Positions 39,447 through 49,749 of a DNA stretch of 64,000 nucleotides are shown here, piece after piece (positions within the stretch are counted from its first letter, which is position 1; every line of letters begins with the position of its first letter). The position numbers and the translations under genes were made by a program. The notes under the pieces are model-generated. The model saw only the letters and a program-made list of their open reading frames with translations, was not told the DNA's origin and did no database searches. The stretch comes from Symbiodinium natans (lineage: Eukaryota > Sar > Dinophyceae > Suessiales > Symbiodiniaceae). The stretch lies in contig CAJNDS010002269.1 of NCBI GenBank assembly GCA_905221605.1, positions 236,001-300,000 on the forward strand, read 5' to 3'.

Positions 39447-39621
39447 CTGGGCTGAACCCTCATTCAGGGTTTGCGATGGGGTTTCAGGGAATTGAGCCTA
39501 AATCCCCAGGATGAACACGCATAGCCGAAATCCTGTCTACATCCTAGAGACCTGACACACCCGAAACTCTGAAGCTTAGACCCTGAAACCTGAAGCCGGG
39601 GACCCTGGGACCTAAGTCGAC

Positions 39622-39675
39622 AAGTCCCCCTGCCCTGGCCTGCCCTGCATCATTGCTGCAGTAGTTGTAAATCAC
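39622..39675 (-). CDS. Putative exon
   Basis: Eighteen codons from ACCACGAG| to GGACTT|GTCGAC. Reads VIYNYCSNDAGQARAGGL. In phase with the exon upstream at 40,029-40,085. Confidence 0.5.
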
Positions 39676-40028
39676 CTCGTGGTCGGGTGCGGTTGAGGGT
39701 TCAGGCCGGAGGCCCTTAGCGAACCCACCCCGAATATGTATTCATTTGGGTAGTCTGAACCCACAAAAAGACCCCGAAAGATAAAAGATTATGAGCCACA
39801 GGGTTCTCAGGATTCGATCACAATTGGTGCACATGGTAGAGAATGACCCCCTGAAAGGCAACACCCATCAGGAACAAGGACCGAGTCTCGCGGCCTACAA
39901 GCGTTACCCTGCTTCTTACTCCAGTCGCTGCAAGAAAAAATAAGCTACCCTAAACCCTAAACCCTAAACCCTAAACCCTTATTCATCCTTCGTTTCAGAC
40001 AGCTAGAAGGCAATGAGGCCAGAGGCAC

Positions 40029-40085
40029 CATGGCGGCTTCGGCAGCACGAAGGCCATCCTCGTACTTCCCTTGGATGTTTGCGCT
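40029..40085 (-). CDS. Putative helical exon
   Basis: Nineteen codons from CCCTTAG| to GCCATG|GTGCCT. Reads SANIQGKYEDGLRAAEAAM. Confidence 0.58.
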
Positions 40086-40983
40086 CTAAGGGGGGGGGGT
40101 TAGGGTTTAGGGTTTAGGGTTTAGGGTTTAGGGTTTAGGGTTTAGGGTTTAGGGATTAGGGTTTAGGGTTTAGGGTTTAGGGGGCTTAGGGGTTTAGGGG
40201 GTTTTGGGGGGGGCTTAGGGGGTTTAGGGGGTTTAGGGGGGTTTGGGGCTTAGGGGTTGGGGTTATTTCTGGTTCAGGGTTTAGATTTTAGGGGAAGGTT
40301 GTTGGCAGGGCTTCTTATTGAGGAACTTGGAGGTTTGGAGTTGCAGGGTGAAGGGTGAAAAGACCCGAACACCCTCATCTCGCAAGGCCAATGCTGGAAA
40401 GGGCTGCCCTAAACCCTAAACCCTAAACCCTAAACCCTAAACCCTAAACCCTAAACCCTGGAAACTCGTAGGCCAGAAGCCCTAAGCCCTGTTGAGGGTT
40501 TTGGGGTTTGGGGCCATTTGCAGGACCTGGGGTAATATCAGCATTTCACATGTCTAGTGATCTAACATCTAGAACCTTGCGCAAGGGCTCTTTGGGAGTT
40601 TGGAATGTTTGTTTTGTAGGACGTATGTTCGTGTGGGGTGAGGGGGCAGGGGGGGTGGGGGGAGGCGGGGGGGGGGGCATAGACTCACCCCCAAACTCTA
40701 AACCCCAAGTTCCCTTCAACCCCTGACACCCTATACCCAATACAGCCCCCACACCCCTGCCTACTGCAAACACCGAAACCAGAAAACCCTGAACCTCTGC
40801 AACCCCCCAATTCAGCCCTAAACCCTGAATCTGCTCTAAGTTAACTGAAGGGCTCTTCAAGTGGCTCGCTGGGTCAAAGCACCAAAGCCCTGAATAAGCC
40901 TACTCCCTATGGAAACTCTCGCACAAAAACCCCTCCTCCCTGAATCCCTAACTCCCTAAACCCCGCCTGAGAAAAATCCCTAC

Positions 40984-41050
40984 TGGGGTCGGAATAGTTA
41001 CTAATCGTATGCCCTCATAGTCCCTTTGTAATTATACGAAAACAACCCCC
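40984..41050. mobile_element. Family-3 short element, reversed
   Basis: Contains GGGGTCGGAATAGTTACTAA and CATAGTCCCTTTGTAATTAT, the reverse complement of the family-3 core. Confidence 0.45.
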
Positions 41051-41210
41051 AAAACCCTGCTTTAACTAAGGCCCCTATATTAAGCCCTAAACCCTAAACC
41101 CTAAACCCTAAACCCTAAACCCTAAACCCTAAACCCTAAACCCTAAACCCTAAACCCTCAACCCCAAGCCCCTTCTTTGGAAAAGGAGGAGCCGAGACTC
41201 CCAAGGCAAC

Positions 41211-41264
41211 TCGTGCCTCGAGCACCGCGCGCCAGGAGTCGGCTTCGCCCTTGGGGTCCTCCGC
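41211..41264 (-). CDS. Putative exon
   Basis: Eighteen codons from TCTCCAAG| to GGCACGA|GTTGCC. Reads AEDPKGEADSWRAVLEAR. An acceptor 10 bp further upstream is possible but breaks phase with 42,764-42,826. Confidence 0.57.
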
Positions 41265-41587
41265 CTTGGAGAACCTCGGTTGAGGGTTTAGGGTTTGCGG
41301 TTTAGGGTTTGGGGTTAAGGGTTTGGGGTTTAGGGTTTGGGGTTTGGGGTTTAGGGTTTAGGGTTTGGGGTTTAGGGTTTAGGATTTTGGGGCCCTAAAA
41401 TGGGTGCTAAGGGATGCTTACAGGCACATGAAGGCATGCTCAGGGATCTAAAGCTTTTTGTTGGGGCTTGTCGGGTTTTTGACGGCATTCATGGGTCTAG
41501 TTCCCCACCCTCGGTGTGGGGTTGCTAGATTTGACTCTTCTGTTCGCCGGAACTCTTCTCGCCCGGTCTACTCCTCGCTCATCCCTG

Positions 41588-41716
41588 GAGTGCCCAACCC
41601 CAAAACTTTCCATGGTTGCCCTGTAGAGTGTCCCTAAAGTGCCCAACCCCAGAGTCTCCCTGGAGTGCCCTCCCTGGAGTGCCCAACCCCAGAGTGTCCC
41701 TGCCCAACCCCAGAGT
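41588..41716. repeat. GTGCCCAACCCCAGAGT minisatellite
   Basis: Four to five imperfect units with variable spacing. The minus-strand translation (GWGTL-type) is a by-product. Confidence 0.8.
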
Positions 41717-42165
41717 CGCTCTACCAAGAGAGGGTGGGTGTTTGAGCCGAGCGCACTTAACCTTGAAACACTTTAAATGCACAACGTAAACCCCTATCAG
41801 GTCACAGCTCCATCACCCCTAAGCCCCAAGAGTCCTTGTTGACTCATAGTCAGCTAGGTTTGCTTCTTTTTGAGAGCCATAGGGGGGCCTCAAGTCGTGA
41901 CGGGACATTCTCTCCCGACAGGGCCACGCCTGGTGCTCTTCAGCGAATGCAAAAGCCTGTGTCTCTAGGGACTCTACCCTGGACCCTTCAGGTGGTCTCC
42001 CTAAGGGTTTTGGGGTCCGTTTTTAAGGATCCCTAAGGGAATATAAGGGCCATATTAAGGGTTCATTAAGGGGAACCTTTAGGGGTACAACCTTAGGGGT
42101 CCGAGTCTTCATCCCTTGACTGTTGCAGGCAAAAAGCGGACACGGCGCAACTAAACCTACACTCT

Positions 42166-42342
42166 GATTCCTAGACTATCTACTTTATCTACTATATGGG
42201 TGGTTCCTAGAATAGGGGTATCTACTTTATCTACTATATGATTCTTAGATTATCTACTTTATCTACTATAATATGGGTGGTTCCTAGAATTGGGGTATCT
42301 ACTTTATCTACTGTATGGGTGGTTCCTAGAATAGGGGTATCC
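42166..42342. repeat. Minisatellite, about 56-bp unit, three copies
   Basis: The unit contains TATCTACTTTATCTACTATA and GGGTGGTTCCTAGAATAGGG. The first and third copies are nearly identical; the middle one is rearranged. Confidence 0.88.
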
Positions 42343-42426
42343 CTTCTATACCCCAATTGTGATCGAATCCTGAGAACCCTAGAGCCAAAACCAAGATACA
42401 TCGGGAACCATTTGGTCACTCACCAA

Positions 42427-42765
42427 TAACCCTAAACCCTAAAACCCTAAAACCCTAAGACCCTAAAACCCTAAAACCCTAAAACCCTAAAACCCCAAAA
42501 GCCCTAAAACCCTAAAACCCTAAAAGCCCTAAAAGCCCTAAAACCCTGAAACCCTAAAACCCTAAAACCCTAAAACCCCTAAAACCCTAAAACCCTTAAA
42601 CCCTAAAAACCCTAAAAGCCCTCAAAGCCCTAAAACCCTAAAACCCCAAAACCCTAAAGCCCTAAAACCCTAAAACCCTAAAGCCCTAAAAACCCTAAAA
42701 GCCCTAAAACCCCAAAACCCAAAACCCTAAACCCTAAACCCTAAAACCCTAAAACCCTAAAACGC
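42427..42765. repeat. CCCTAAAA octamer array
   Basis: About 40 units of CCCTAAAA or GCCCTAAAA, against the heptamer elsewhere. It is the only long octamer array in the window. Confidence 0.92.
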
Positions 42766-42826
42766 CTTGTAAAGCAGTGCAGTGTGGGAGCCATCCAATG
42801 GCCTGCAGAGCAGCGTTCAGCGCCGC
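42764..42826 (-). CDS. Putative exon abutting the octamer array
   Basis: Twenty-one codons from GCCGGCAG| to AAGGC|GTTTTA; the donor is the first base pair of the array. Reads AALNAALQAIGWLPHCTALQ. Confidence 0.52.
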
Positions 42827-43157
42827 CTGCCGGCCCGAACAAGCCCGGACTTTGGGTTTTGAGGTTTAGGGTTTAGGGTTACTGACTTTGGGTTTAGGGT
42901 TTAGGGTTTAGGGTTTATTGACTTTGGTTTTAGGGTTTAGGGTTTAGGGGTTTGGGGGTCTTGGGGTTTTAGGGTTTTCGGGTTCAAGGTTTGAAGGATT
43001 TCACACACACTCCCAACCAGACCTCAACATTGCACCCAAAGCCACCAATGCACATCTTGTAGCCGAAAGTAGGAGTGTGGCAAAGGCCGTGCGGGAACAG
43101 TACAAGAAGTAGAAGTAGCTTTATAGCCAACTACGAACATTTCAGCCGTACGTTTCA

Positions 43158-43246
43158 CTAGGTCAGTACCCTGTGGAAAGGGTGCCCTTTTTGCCTGATG
43201 GGCTTCCTACACAAAGAATCAGGGCACTGATTGCTGGGCATCCTAG
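43158..43246. mobile_element. Family-1 element, CTAGG subtype
   Basis: Ends CTAGGTCAGTACCC and GCTGGGCATCCTAG with interior AAAGGGTGCCCTTTTTGCC. On the minus strand it begins |GATGCC after CTAG. Confidence 0.55.
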
Positions 43247-43283
43247 CGAAACCTTTGCGCTCCACGAACTTCTCTGAATGGCA

Positions 43284-43679
43284 CTACCCTTTCACCGAAA
43301 ACGGGCTAGGCGGGACCAAAAGGCATGATCGACACGTTTGTGTTTTGCAGCTACCACATTGATTTGGGGTTTCGGGTTGCATGATGTTTTGATTTCTACA
43401 CGGCTGCCAATGGTCGACAGCACATGTGAAAGCCATCTTCGGTACTCGTGCAGGGTGCAAGCTAGACATTCCGTCGCTGGCCCCAGGTTGCGTTGCTGCA
43501 AACCATAGAAGGTATGAGTCAATGGCGGGGAACACCTCCTCTTCGATATCTTCACCATTGCCAGCCATTATGCAGAGCTTCACATTCCACCGATGGAGTA
43601 TGTGAAAGCCATGCTTCAAAGCCATGTCGACCATAACCTTGGGCTGGGAAGGCAGTGTCCCACAGGATCCATGCACCAA
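43284..43679 (-). CDS. Unassigned 131-codon open frame
   Basis: Reads PKVMVDMALKHGFHILHRWN, then VKLCIMAGNGEDIEEEVFPA and IDSYLLWFAATQPGASDG. The composition is natural and not heptamer-derived. It ends about 40 bp from a family-1 element. No domain recognised; a GTGAAA donor lies near its 3' end. Confidence 0.42.
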   Translation of the reverse strand: MVHGSCGTLPSQPKVMVDMALKHGFHILHRWNVKLCIMAGNGEDIEEEVFPAIDSYLLWFAATQPGASDGMSSLHPARVPKMAFTCAVDHWQPCRNQNIMQPETPNQCGSCKTQTCRSCLLVPPSPFSVKG

Positions 43680-44166
43680 TCTGGTAGATGTTCAGACCAG
43701 GAACTACTCAAATAAGAGGCGCCCATTTGATCAGACTGTTAGGGTTTAGGGTTTAGGGTTTAGGGTTTAGGGTTTAGGGTTTAGGGTTAGGGTTCTTGGG
43801 TAGTTTGCATTGTTATAGGGATTGCAAGGGGGCCATGTTGGGAACTCTTTAAGGCGCTCGTGCTGTAGTGTCTCAGGCAGGGGGATCTTTTCTCAACTGC
43901 CCAGGAAGGGTTCAGGAGTTAAACGTTTAAGTATGTTGCTTCTTTCGCTAGGTGTTTGGCCTAGGGTCGAACCGGTGGTAGGGAGCCATCAATGATCTGA
44001 GCCAAATCCTGGCTCCCAAAACCCTGTAGCCGCAGCTGTCTCGAATTACCCTAAGTCAGCACCATCCCTTGTAGGTTACAAGAAAGTGCCCCTTGCTATA
44101 CCAACTACCGTAAGGGTTAGATGAAAAAATATCTTTCAATTTAGAGCTTTCTATGGCTCTACTCAC

Positions 44167-44293
44167 CAGGGGGGGTAAACCTTGAAGCCAAAGCCGAATT
44201 GCCACTTGCCTGCTGCGACGCCGAGCTTCCCTGAGACAGATTCGCCTGTGAGCCGGACGGAATCGGCAGGTTGGTACGATACCAGGATTTAGG
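44167..44293 (-). CDS. Putative Ser/Gln-rich exon whose acceptor is a family-1 terminus
   Basis: From GGGCAG| (element end) to CCCCCTG|GTGAGT. Reads SWYRTNLPIPSGSQANLSQG, then SSASQQASGNSALASRFTPP. The canonical GTGAGT donor supports it. A second frame stays open across the element, so the frame is not certain. Confidence 0.52.
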
Positions 44294-44365
44294 CTGCCCA
44301 GTAACCTAGGCCTTTTTTGCTTAAACCTAAACCCCCCAAAGGGAATAAGGGTACTACTGGGCATC
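44294..44365. mobile_element. Family-1 element, GA-donor subtype, 72 bp
   Basis: As an intron on the minus strand it is CCTAG|GATGCCCAGTAGTACC ... GGTTACTGGGCAG|CC. The length is a multiple of three. Core CCTAGGCCTTTTTTGC is shared with the copy at 55,336. Confidence 0.62.
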
Positions 44366-45504
44366 CTAGGGATTAGGACCATTAGGGTTTGGGGCTTCAG
44401 CGTGTCGGGGCAAGAAGAAGGTGCCTCAAAGCAAGGATCTTCAACTGAGGGTTGCTCGGGCCAGTGGTGCTGGGATCTTGCACCACATGAATAGAATAGG
44501 CATGAGCCTTAAGACACACATAGGCCCAATAACAACTAAACCCTGAGAATGCAACCACGAATCCCGAAGCGAGCAGACAAAAAGAAACCCCTGAAACCCT
44601 ACCTATGCCCTAAGCCTCACACCCCGCCCTACGGCCCTGAAGCCCCTCAACCTACACCCCTGAATCCCCAAACCCCTGAACCCCTAAACCCCTAATCACC
44701 TCAAACTGCGGTGCGGCTCTCCGATAGTTCCCCCTTTAAGCTCAGTGAAGCCGGAGCTGATGGCACTTCCGAAGCATGCAACCTCTAATGAGGGTTTACC
44801 GTTTAGGGTTTCGGGGTGTAATTAAGATGAAGGCCTTGGGGTTTAGGGTTTGGGGCTCGGGGTTTAGGATTTCGGGCTCAGGGTTTACAATGTAGGTACA
44901 TGGACTCCTGTGGGTGTTTTGGGCGGAGCTTGACAACGTAACCCTAAACCCTAAACCCCAAACCCTAAACCCTGAACCCTAAACCACGAAGGAGTCGTCC
45001 TTTTTTGGGGCCTGCATGGCTCTACTCCTGGCCCTGGTGGAGCATGGGATGCATTCCTGAACCCAAACCCTGCAGTGGTTGCACATATATACACGTATAT
45101 ATATATATATATATGTATGTATAGACACAATGTAGAGAAACACATAAGCAAATTAAAACACTTAAATGCAAAGTATGAATTTATATATGAATATGTATAT
45201 ATATATATGTATACCTGCAATATACACACTACCACTAACTTCAATATCTGGAAGCTGGAAGGCAAATGAGCCCGAACAAATACCAGAACGGAGGTCGCCA
45301 GGAAAGGACCCCATCCTTTTATCACCCCCCCCCCCCCCCACACCTCACCCCATGACTCTAACATACCCATGACCTCAAAACCCCTGAACCCCAAAAGCCC
45401 TTAAAACCCTGAAATGCTTAAAACCCCTAAAAAGGCCCCGAAAGCCCCAAAACGCCCTCAAAAAGCCTCACAAAGCCCTCAGAAACCCCCATCGCCGGCT
45501 CCAC

Positions 45505-45560
45505 GCCTTGGCGACGAGGAGGAGGAGATCGCCCGCACCGCGCTCGTCACGCTCCGCAGC
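45505..45560 (-). CDS. Putative exon
   Basis: From GAGAGAGCAG| to AAGGC|GTGGAG. Reads AAERDERGAGDLLLLVAK. The plus strand also has an open frame here; neighbours favour minus. Confidence 0.45.
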
Positions 45561-45651
45561 CTGCTCTCTCTCTCTCTCGCTCTCTCCGTGGGTGGTTTTG
45601 GGGTTTAGGAGGTTTGAGGGGTTTAGGGTTTGTGTATGAACCTCTGCTCAC

Positions 45652-45699
45652 GAATTCGAAGCTGAAGCTCACCCAACCCCTCCTCCGCCTCCGGCCACC
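45652..45699 (-). CDS. Putative coiled-coil exon with GTGAGC donor
   Basis: From GGGTAAGCAG| to AATTC|GTGAGC; an alternative GTGAGC lies 20 bp earlier. Reads WPEAEEGLGELQLRI. Confidence 0.5.
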
Positions 45700-46504
45700 C
45701 TGCTTACCCCCCCCCCCCCCCCCGGCCTCAACCCCTAAACCCTAAACCATTAAACCATGAAACCCTAAACCCTAAATCATCAAAATTGCAAAGCCTCACC
45801 CTGCTTGGTGCAAGAGACTGGGACTTCCCGGCTCAGCAATGACATGGAGCCCTCTTCTCAAGTCTTTGCACATGCCGAAGAGGGCACACCAAAAAAGGGG
45901 AAAACGGGAAGCCAAAGGAAGCAAACCCACTTTTTGAACTGCAAAAGCTGAGGGCACACAGGGCCTCTGAACTTTTGGTATGGGCAATAGATGCAAGTGA
46001 AGCACAACGACAAGTGTATGCGCCTGCGCATCGCGACTCAGGAGGATCTTCTCTGCCTGGCAAAGGGGGCTACTCAAGCCCAACCCAGAAACCCTAAACC
46101 CTAAACCCTAAACCCTAAACCCTAAACCCTAAACCCCTGAATGCACAGCTGCAAAAGAACCCTAGCCCGGTCTTCGCTTGATTGAAGGCTCAGGCAGAGA
46201 AGCCTCTGTAGCAAAACCTTACACCCTAAAGCCTAAACCGAACCCACATGTGTTTCCCTTGAGCTGCGCATGTGAAACGTATAAACAGCACACGCATGAG
46301 TCCACACCGACCTGAACCTGAAGCCCTAGACCCTAAGCCCTAAATCCTACACCCTAAAACCCTAAACCCTTAACCCTACAACTTTAAAACCCTCAAATTA
46401 CCAGAACCATTAAAACTGCAGGGTTCAGGGTTCGGGGTTCAAGGTTGAAGTGTAACTTAAAGTAGACCCTAAACTTTATTGAGCCCTGAGGCCTCAGGCC
46501 TAGC

Positions 46505-46660
46505 CGTCAAAACTCTCCCCCCCCTCCACCCTCCACCCTCCACCCCCACACCCCTGTGGCCCCTCAATGCACCGTCCACCCTCCCTCCACCGTCCACCTG
46601 CACCCTCCACCCTCCCACCCTTCCACCCTCCACCGTGCCCCCCCACCCTCCACCCTCCAC
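46505..46660. repeat. CCCTCCA microsatellite
   Basis: Many CCCTCCA and CCTCCAC units. Both strands have long open frames here that are products of the repeat. Confidence 0.9.
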
Positions 46661-46899
46661 TCCAAACGCCTAAGCCTGCAGCCCCCCTCACCCTTTGCCT
46701 TGCTTCAGCCAACGCGGACCGTGGCAACAAGGAAAGGTGCAGGGTACTCGGCTGGGAGAGGGGGGGGGGGGGGGGGGGTTTGGGGGTGCACGTTCGCGAA
46801 CCGCAGTCTTCTGACACGAACCGACACGCAACCGGTTCCTAGAGGATCCGCCGAACCGAAACGACGCTAAACGAACCGAACATGTCTTCCAGCGCATCA

Positions 46900-47050
46900 A
46901 GACGGCTCCTCCGTGCTGCGCGGAAGCTGGTACTGGTCATGCCACTTCGCCGAAAACTGGAGGACAACACCGTCCGCCAAAGCTGCTCTCATCTCGCAGA
47001 TGCGGGGCTTTTGGTTCCAGGTGTTGTTCGGCCAGTAGTTGCAGACTGTC
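46900..47050 (-). CDS. Possible exon (strand uncertain)
   Basis: Minus reads NTWNQKPRICEMRAALADGV then VLQFSAKWHDQYQLPRST; plus reads SRRLLRAARKLVLVMPLRRK from an ATG at 46,882 to a CCAG|GTGTTG donor. Both look protein-like. Confidence 0.25.
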
Positions 47051-47264
47051 AACCTGCCCACAATTGGTATCGGCATCCCTGGCCACATGGATCCACTGCG
47101 CAACACATCCTTCGTTTAAGTCGTGGCTCCGGATCGTAGAGATTTTTGGGCTTCGGAAGAAGGCTCCGAAAGTTGCAGGGCTTCGGGCCATCAACCCTCA
47201 ACCCTAAACTCCTAAACCCTGATATTATAGGGGTTTTAAAGACTTAGAAAAAAGGTTTAGGGCT

Positions 47265-47345
47265 TACTAATAGTGTAGTTATATAGGGACCCTAAGGGAA
47301 TACCATTAAAGTAATTACTCCGACCCCTATACTTCGACTCCTGGA
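47265..47345. mobile_element. Family-3 short element
   Basis: Contains TATAGGGACCCTAAGGGAAT and ACTCCGACCCCTATA. Confidence 0.5.
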
Positions 47346-47376
47346 GTCCCAAGACCTCCGAGCTTCATAGGGGCAC

Positions 47377-47425
47377 CTCCTCGGCGATCTTGATTGCGTC
47401 GAGCGGTCTGTTCTGCGCGAGCTTC
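47377..47425 (-). CDS. Putative helical exon
   Basis: From ACCCCGAG| to GAGGAG|GTGCCC. Reads KLAQNRPLDAIKIAEE. Confidence 0.6.
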
Positions 47426-47757
47426 CTCGGGGTTTCGGGGGGTCTTGGCGTGAGCCGGGTGCTCAAGGTCGAGGAATCTATAGAGTTCTATACTACTAGT
47501 CTAAGGGAGGATTTTACCATACCCCTTAATTTCCTTTAGGGGTATGCCCTAGGGGTATGTTGAATACTTCTTAGAAGTGGAGGGCGGGCTGGGCACTTTC
47601 CATAACCTCCTGGGCCTTCCAGGGCTCAGTGCTGGCATAGGGCATCGGAGACCTACGGTCCCCCCCTTTAAAAAAGTTCCCAAACAGGGACGCAAACTCA
47701 GAACCCCCCCCCCCCCCCCCCCCCAAAGCCCAACCCTAAATTAAATCTTGCACCCAC

Positions 47758-47834
47758 CTGTACAACTCGCCGGACCTCCCTTTCCTTCGAGCCAAGGCTC
47801 ACAGAGATGCTGGCTTTGAGCATGATGATCTGAC
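47758..47834 (-). CDS. Putative exon with GTGGGT donor
   Basis: From CCCCAAG| to GTACAG|GTGGGT. Reads QIIMLKASISVSLGSKEREV, then RRVVQ. Confidence 0.66.
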
Positions 47835-48352
47835 CTTGGGGAGAGGGGGGGAGTCTAAGTTATGGGGCGTACTACCCCCCCCCCCCCCCCCCCACCCACA
47901 AAAGCCACATAAAAGGGCCTTTAGGTAAGAGGGCCTGTGCAACAACAGCTCCCCTGAAGTCCCCCGCCCCCCACCTACGACGAGGCCCCACTACCTCTTC
48001 GCCAAGCTTACTCGGAGGGTTTAGGGTTGAGGGTGATTTTGGATTTACAGTGGGGGTTCTGTTGCAGTTTAGGATTCCATGCAAAAACGGAAGCACGATG
48101 GGTAGGCTTAAGCCACCCAATGCAAGAATGAAGTCATGTGCACCCCCTACAATTCGAAAACCCTGCAACAAAACCCAACCCTAAACAACCCGCAAAATTG
48201 CACAGGTATCAAAGATGCATGTTAGGGGATCTCTGTTATATAGTATGTTCCTCGACACATCATCTCTCATGTTGTCCCCTAGAGAACAACCCCTACACCC
48301 TAAACACTAAACCCTAAACCCTAAACCCTAAACCCTAAACCCTAAACCCTAC

Positions 48353-48439
48353 AAAGAAGCGGGTCCGGACAAGGCGTGCAGGGCGTGCAGCCGAGCTGCG
48401 AGAATCGTCCTTCGCCTCTTTGGCCTTCGCCAGCTCTTC
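48353..48439 (-). CDS. Putative coiled-coil exon
   Basis: Twenty-nine codons from CCTATGAAG| to TTCTTT|GTAGGG. Reads EELAKAKEAKDDSRSSAARP. The donor GTAGGG is the edge of a CCCTAAA array. Confidence 0.57.
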
Positions 48440-48479
48440 CTTCATAGGACCGCAAGGGTTTAGGGCCCAAAGCCTGAGT

Positions 48480-48546
48480 TTTTTTTTTTTTTTTTTTTTT
48501 TAATGTTTTTTTTTTTTTTTTTTCTATTTTTTTGTTTTTTTTTTTT
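48480..48546. repeat. Interrupted poly-T
   Basis: About 67 bp of T with five interruptions, followed by a G run. No gene end or element end was found beside it. Confidence 0.9.
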
Positions 48547-48859
48547 TTGGGGGGGGGGGGGTTGGGGTTTTAGGGTTTTGGTTTCAGGGTTCAGGGTTCA
48601 GGGTTCAGGGTTCGGGTTCACAGGCGTTTAGCGTGAGTTTTGCCTCAGCGGCGGCTCTCCCCTAATCGACTTTGGGGTGGAATGCTCATGGGTTTAGGTA
48701 CTTCGAGTTTAGGGTTTAGGGTAAGGGTGTATGGTTTAGGGTTCAGGGTTTAAGTGTGGGCCAAACGATTCCAAACTCCACAGGGACCCAAGCCCACCGA
48801 AGGTCCGGAAAAACAACCTAAAACCACTACATCCGGCAAGTCCCCGACATCTAAACCCT

Positions 48860-49110
48860 AAATCCCTTAACCCTAAGCCCCAAATACCTAAAGACCGAAA
48901 ATCCCCTCGCTCCTAACCCCCAACCCCTAAACCCCTAACCCCAAACCCTGACTCCCCAGAGCCTAAACCCCCCAAAACTCGCCCGAACCCCTAAACCGCC
49001 AAACCCCTACTCCTAACCTACCCCATCCAAATCCCCTATCCCCTAAAACCCCCAAACCCCGAAATCCCCACCTAAACCCCCCAAAACCCCTGAAACCAAC
49101 TCCTGCTCTC
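48860..49110. repeat. Decayed heptamer field
   Basis: Almost entirely CCCNAAA, CCCCTAA and related words with no clean array of more than two units. A similar field lies at 49,370-49,680. Confidence 0.75.
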
Positions 49111-49112
49111 AC

Positions 49113-49181
49113 TCCCCCTGCCGCGCCGCCTCTAACGAGCTTCGTCGCCTCCTCCAGGCCCGCTCCGGGCAGCGGGATTTT
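49113..49181 (-). CDS. Putative exon with GTGAGA donor
   Basis: Twenty-three codons from ATCCCAG| to GGGGGA|GTGAGA. Reads IPLPGAGLEEATKLVRGG. In phase with 48,353-48,439. Confidence 0.52.
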
Positions 49182-49680
49182 CTGGGATTCCGGAAACCCT
49201 GAACCCTAACCCTAGGGGTTTAGGGTTTAGGTTTTAGGGTTTTGGGTTTAGGGTTTAGTGTTTTAGGCGCCGAACCTTAAACCCTAACGCTAAACCCTAA
49301 ACCGGAGCTTTACAGGCGCAGGGTGTAGGGTTTTCACGTGTTCGGGGTTCAACCCTGAAACCTGCCCTGATACCCAAAACCTCAAACTTCCTTAAGCCCA
49401 CCCGCTCCTAAAACCTAAACCCCTAAAAACCTTAAGAACCCAAACCCCAAAACCCCCTTAAAACCCTAAAAACCCGAGCACGAAAACAAAAACTAAAAGC
49501 CCTAAAAAAACCACCCCCAAACCCCTACAAACCCTTAAACACCCTAAAACCCTGAAAAAACATTTAAAACCTAACCTAAAAAAAAACATTTTAAACCCTT
49601 AAACCCCCAAAACCCCTAAACCCTAACCCCCTAAAAACCTGAAAAAAACATTTTTAAACTCCTAAGCCTAAACATCTGAC

Positions 49681-49744
49681 CCCTCAAGCGTCGACCAAAG
49701 AGCTGCGCTCGACGATGACGCGCTGGCTTTGGCGATGGCGAGTG
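49681..49744 (-). CDS. Putative Ala/Ser-rich exon
   Basis: From AACGACAG| to GAGGG|GTCAGA. Reads LAIAKASASSSSAALWSTLE. Confidence 0.45.
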
Positions 49745-49749
49745 CTGTC

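Noticed and set aside
46479-46870. Overlapping Pro/His/Ser-rich ORFs on both strands
   Set aside because: They come from the CCCTCCA microsatellite; no natural composition or motif.
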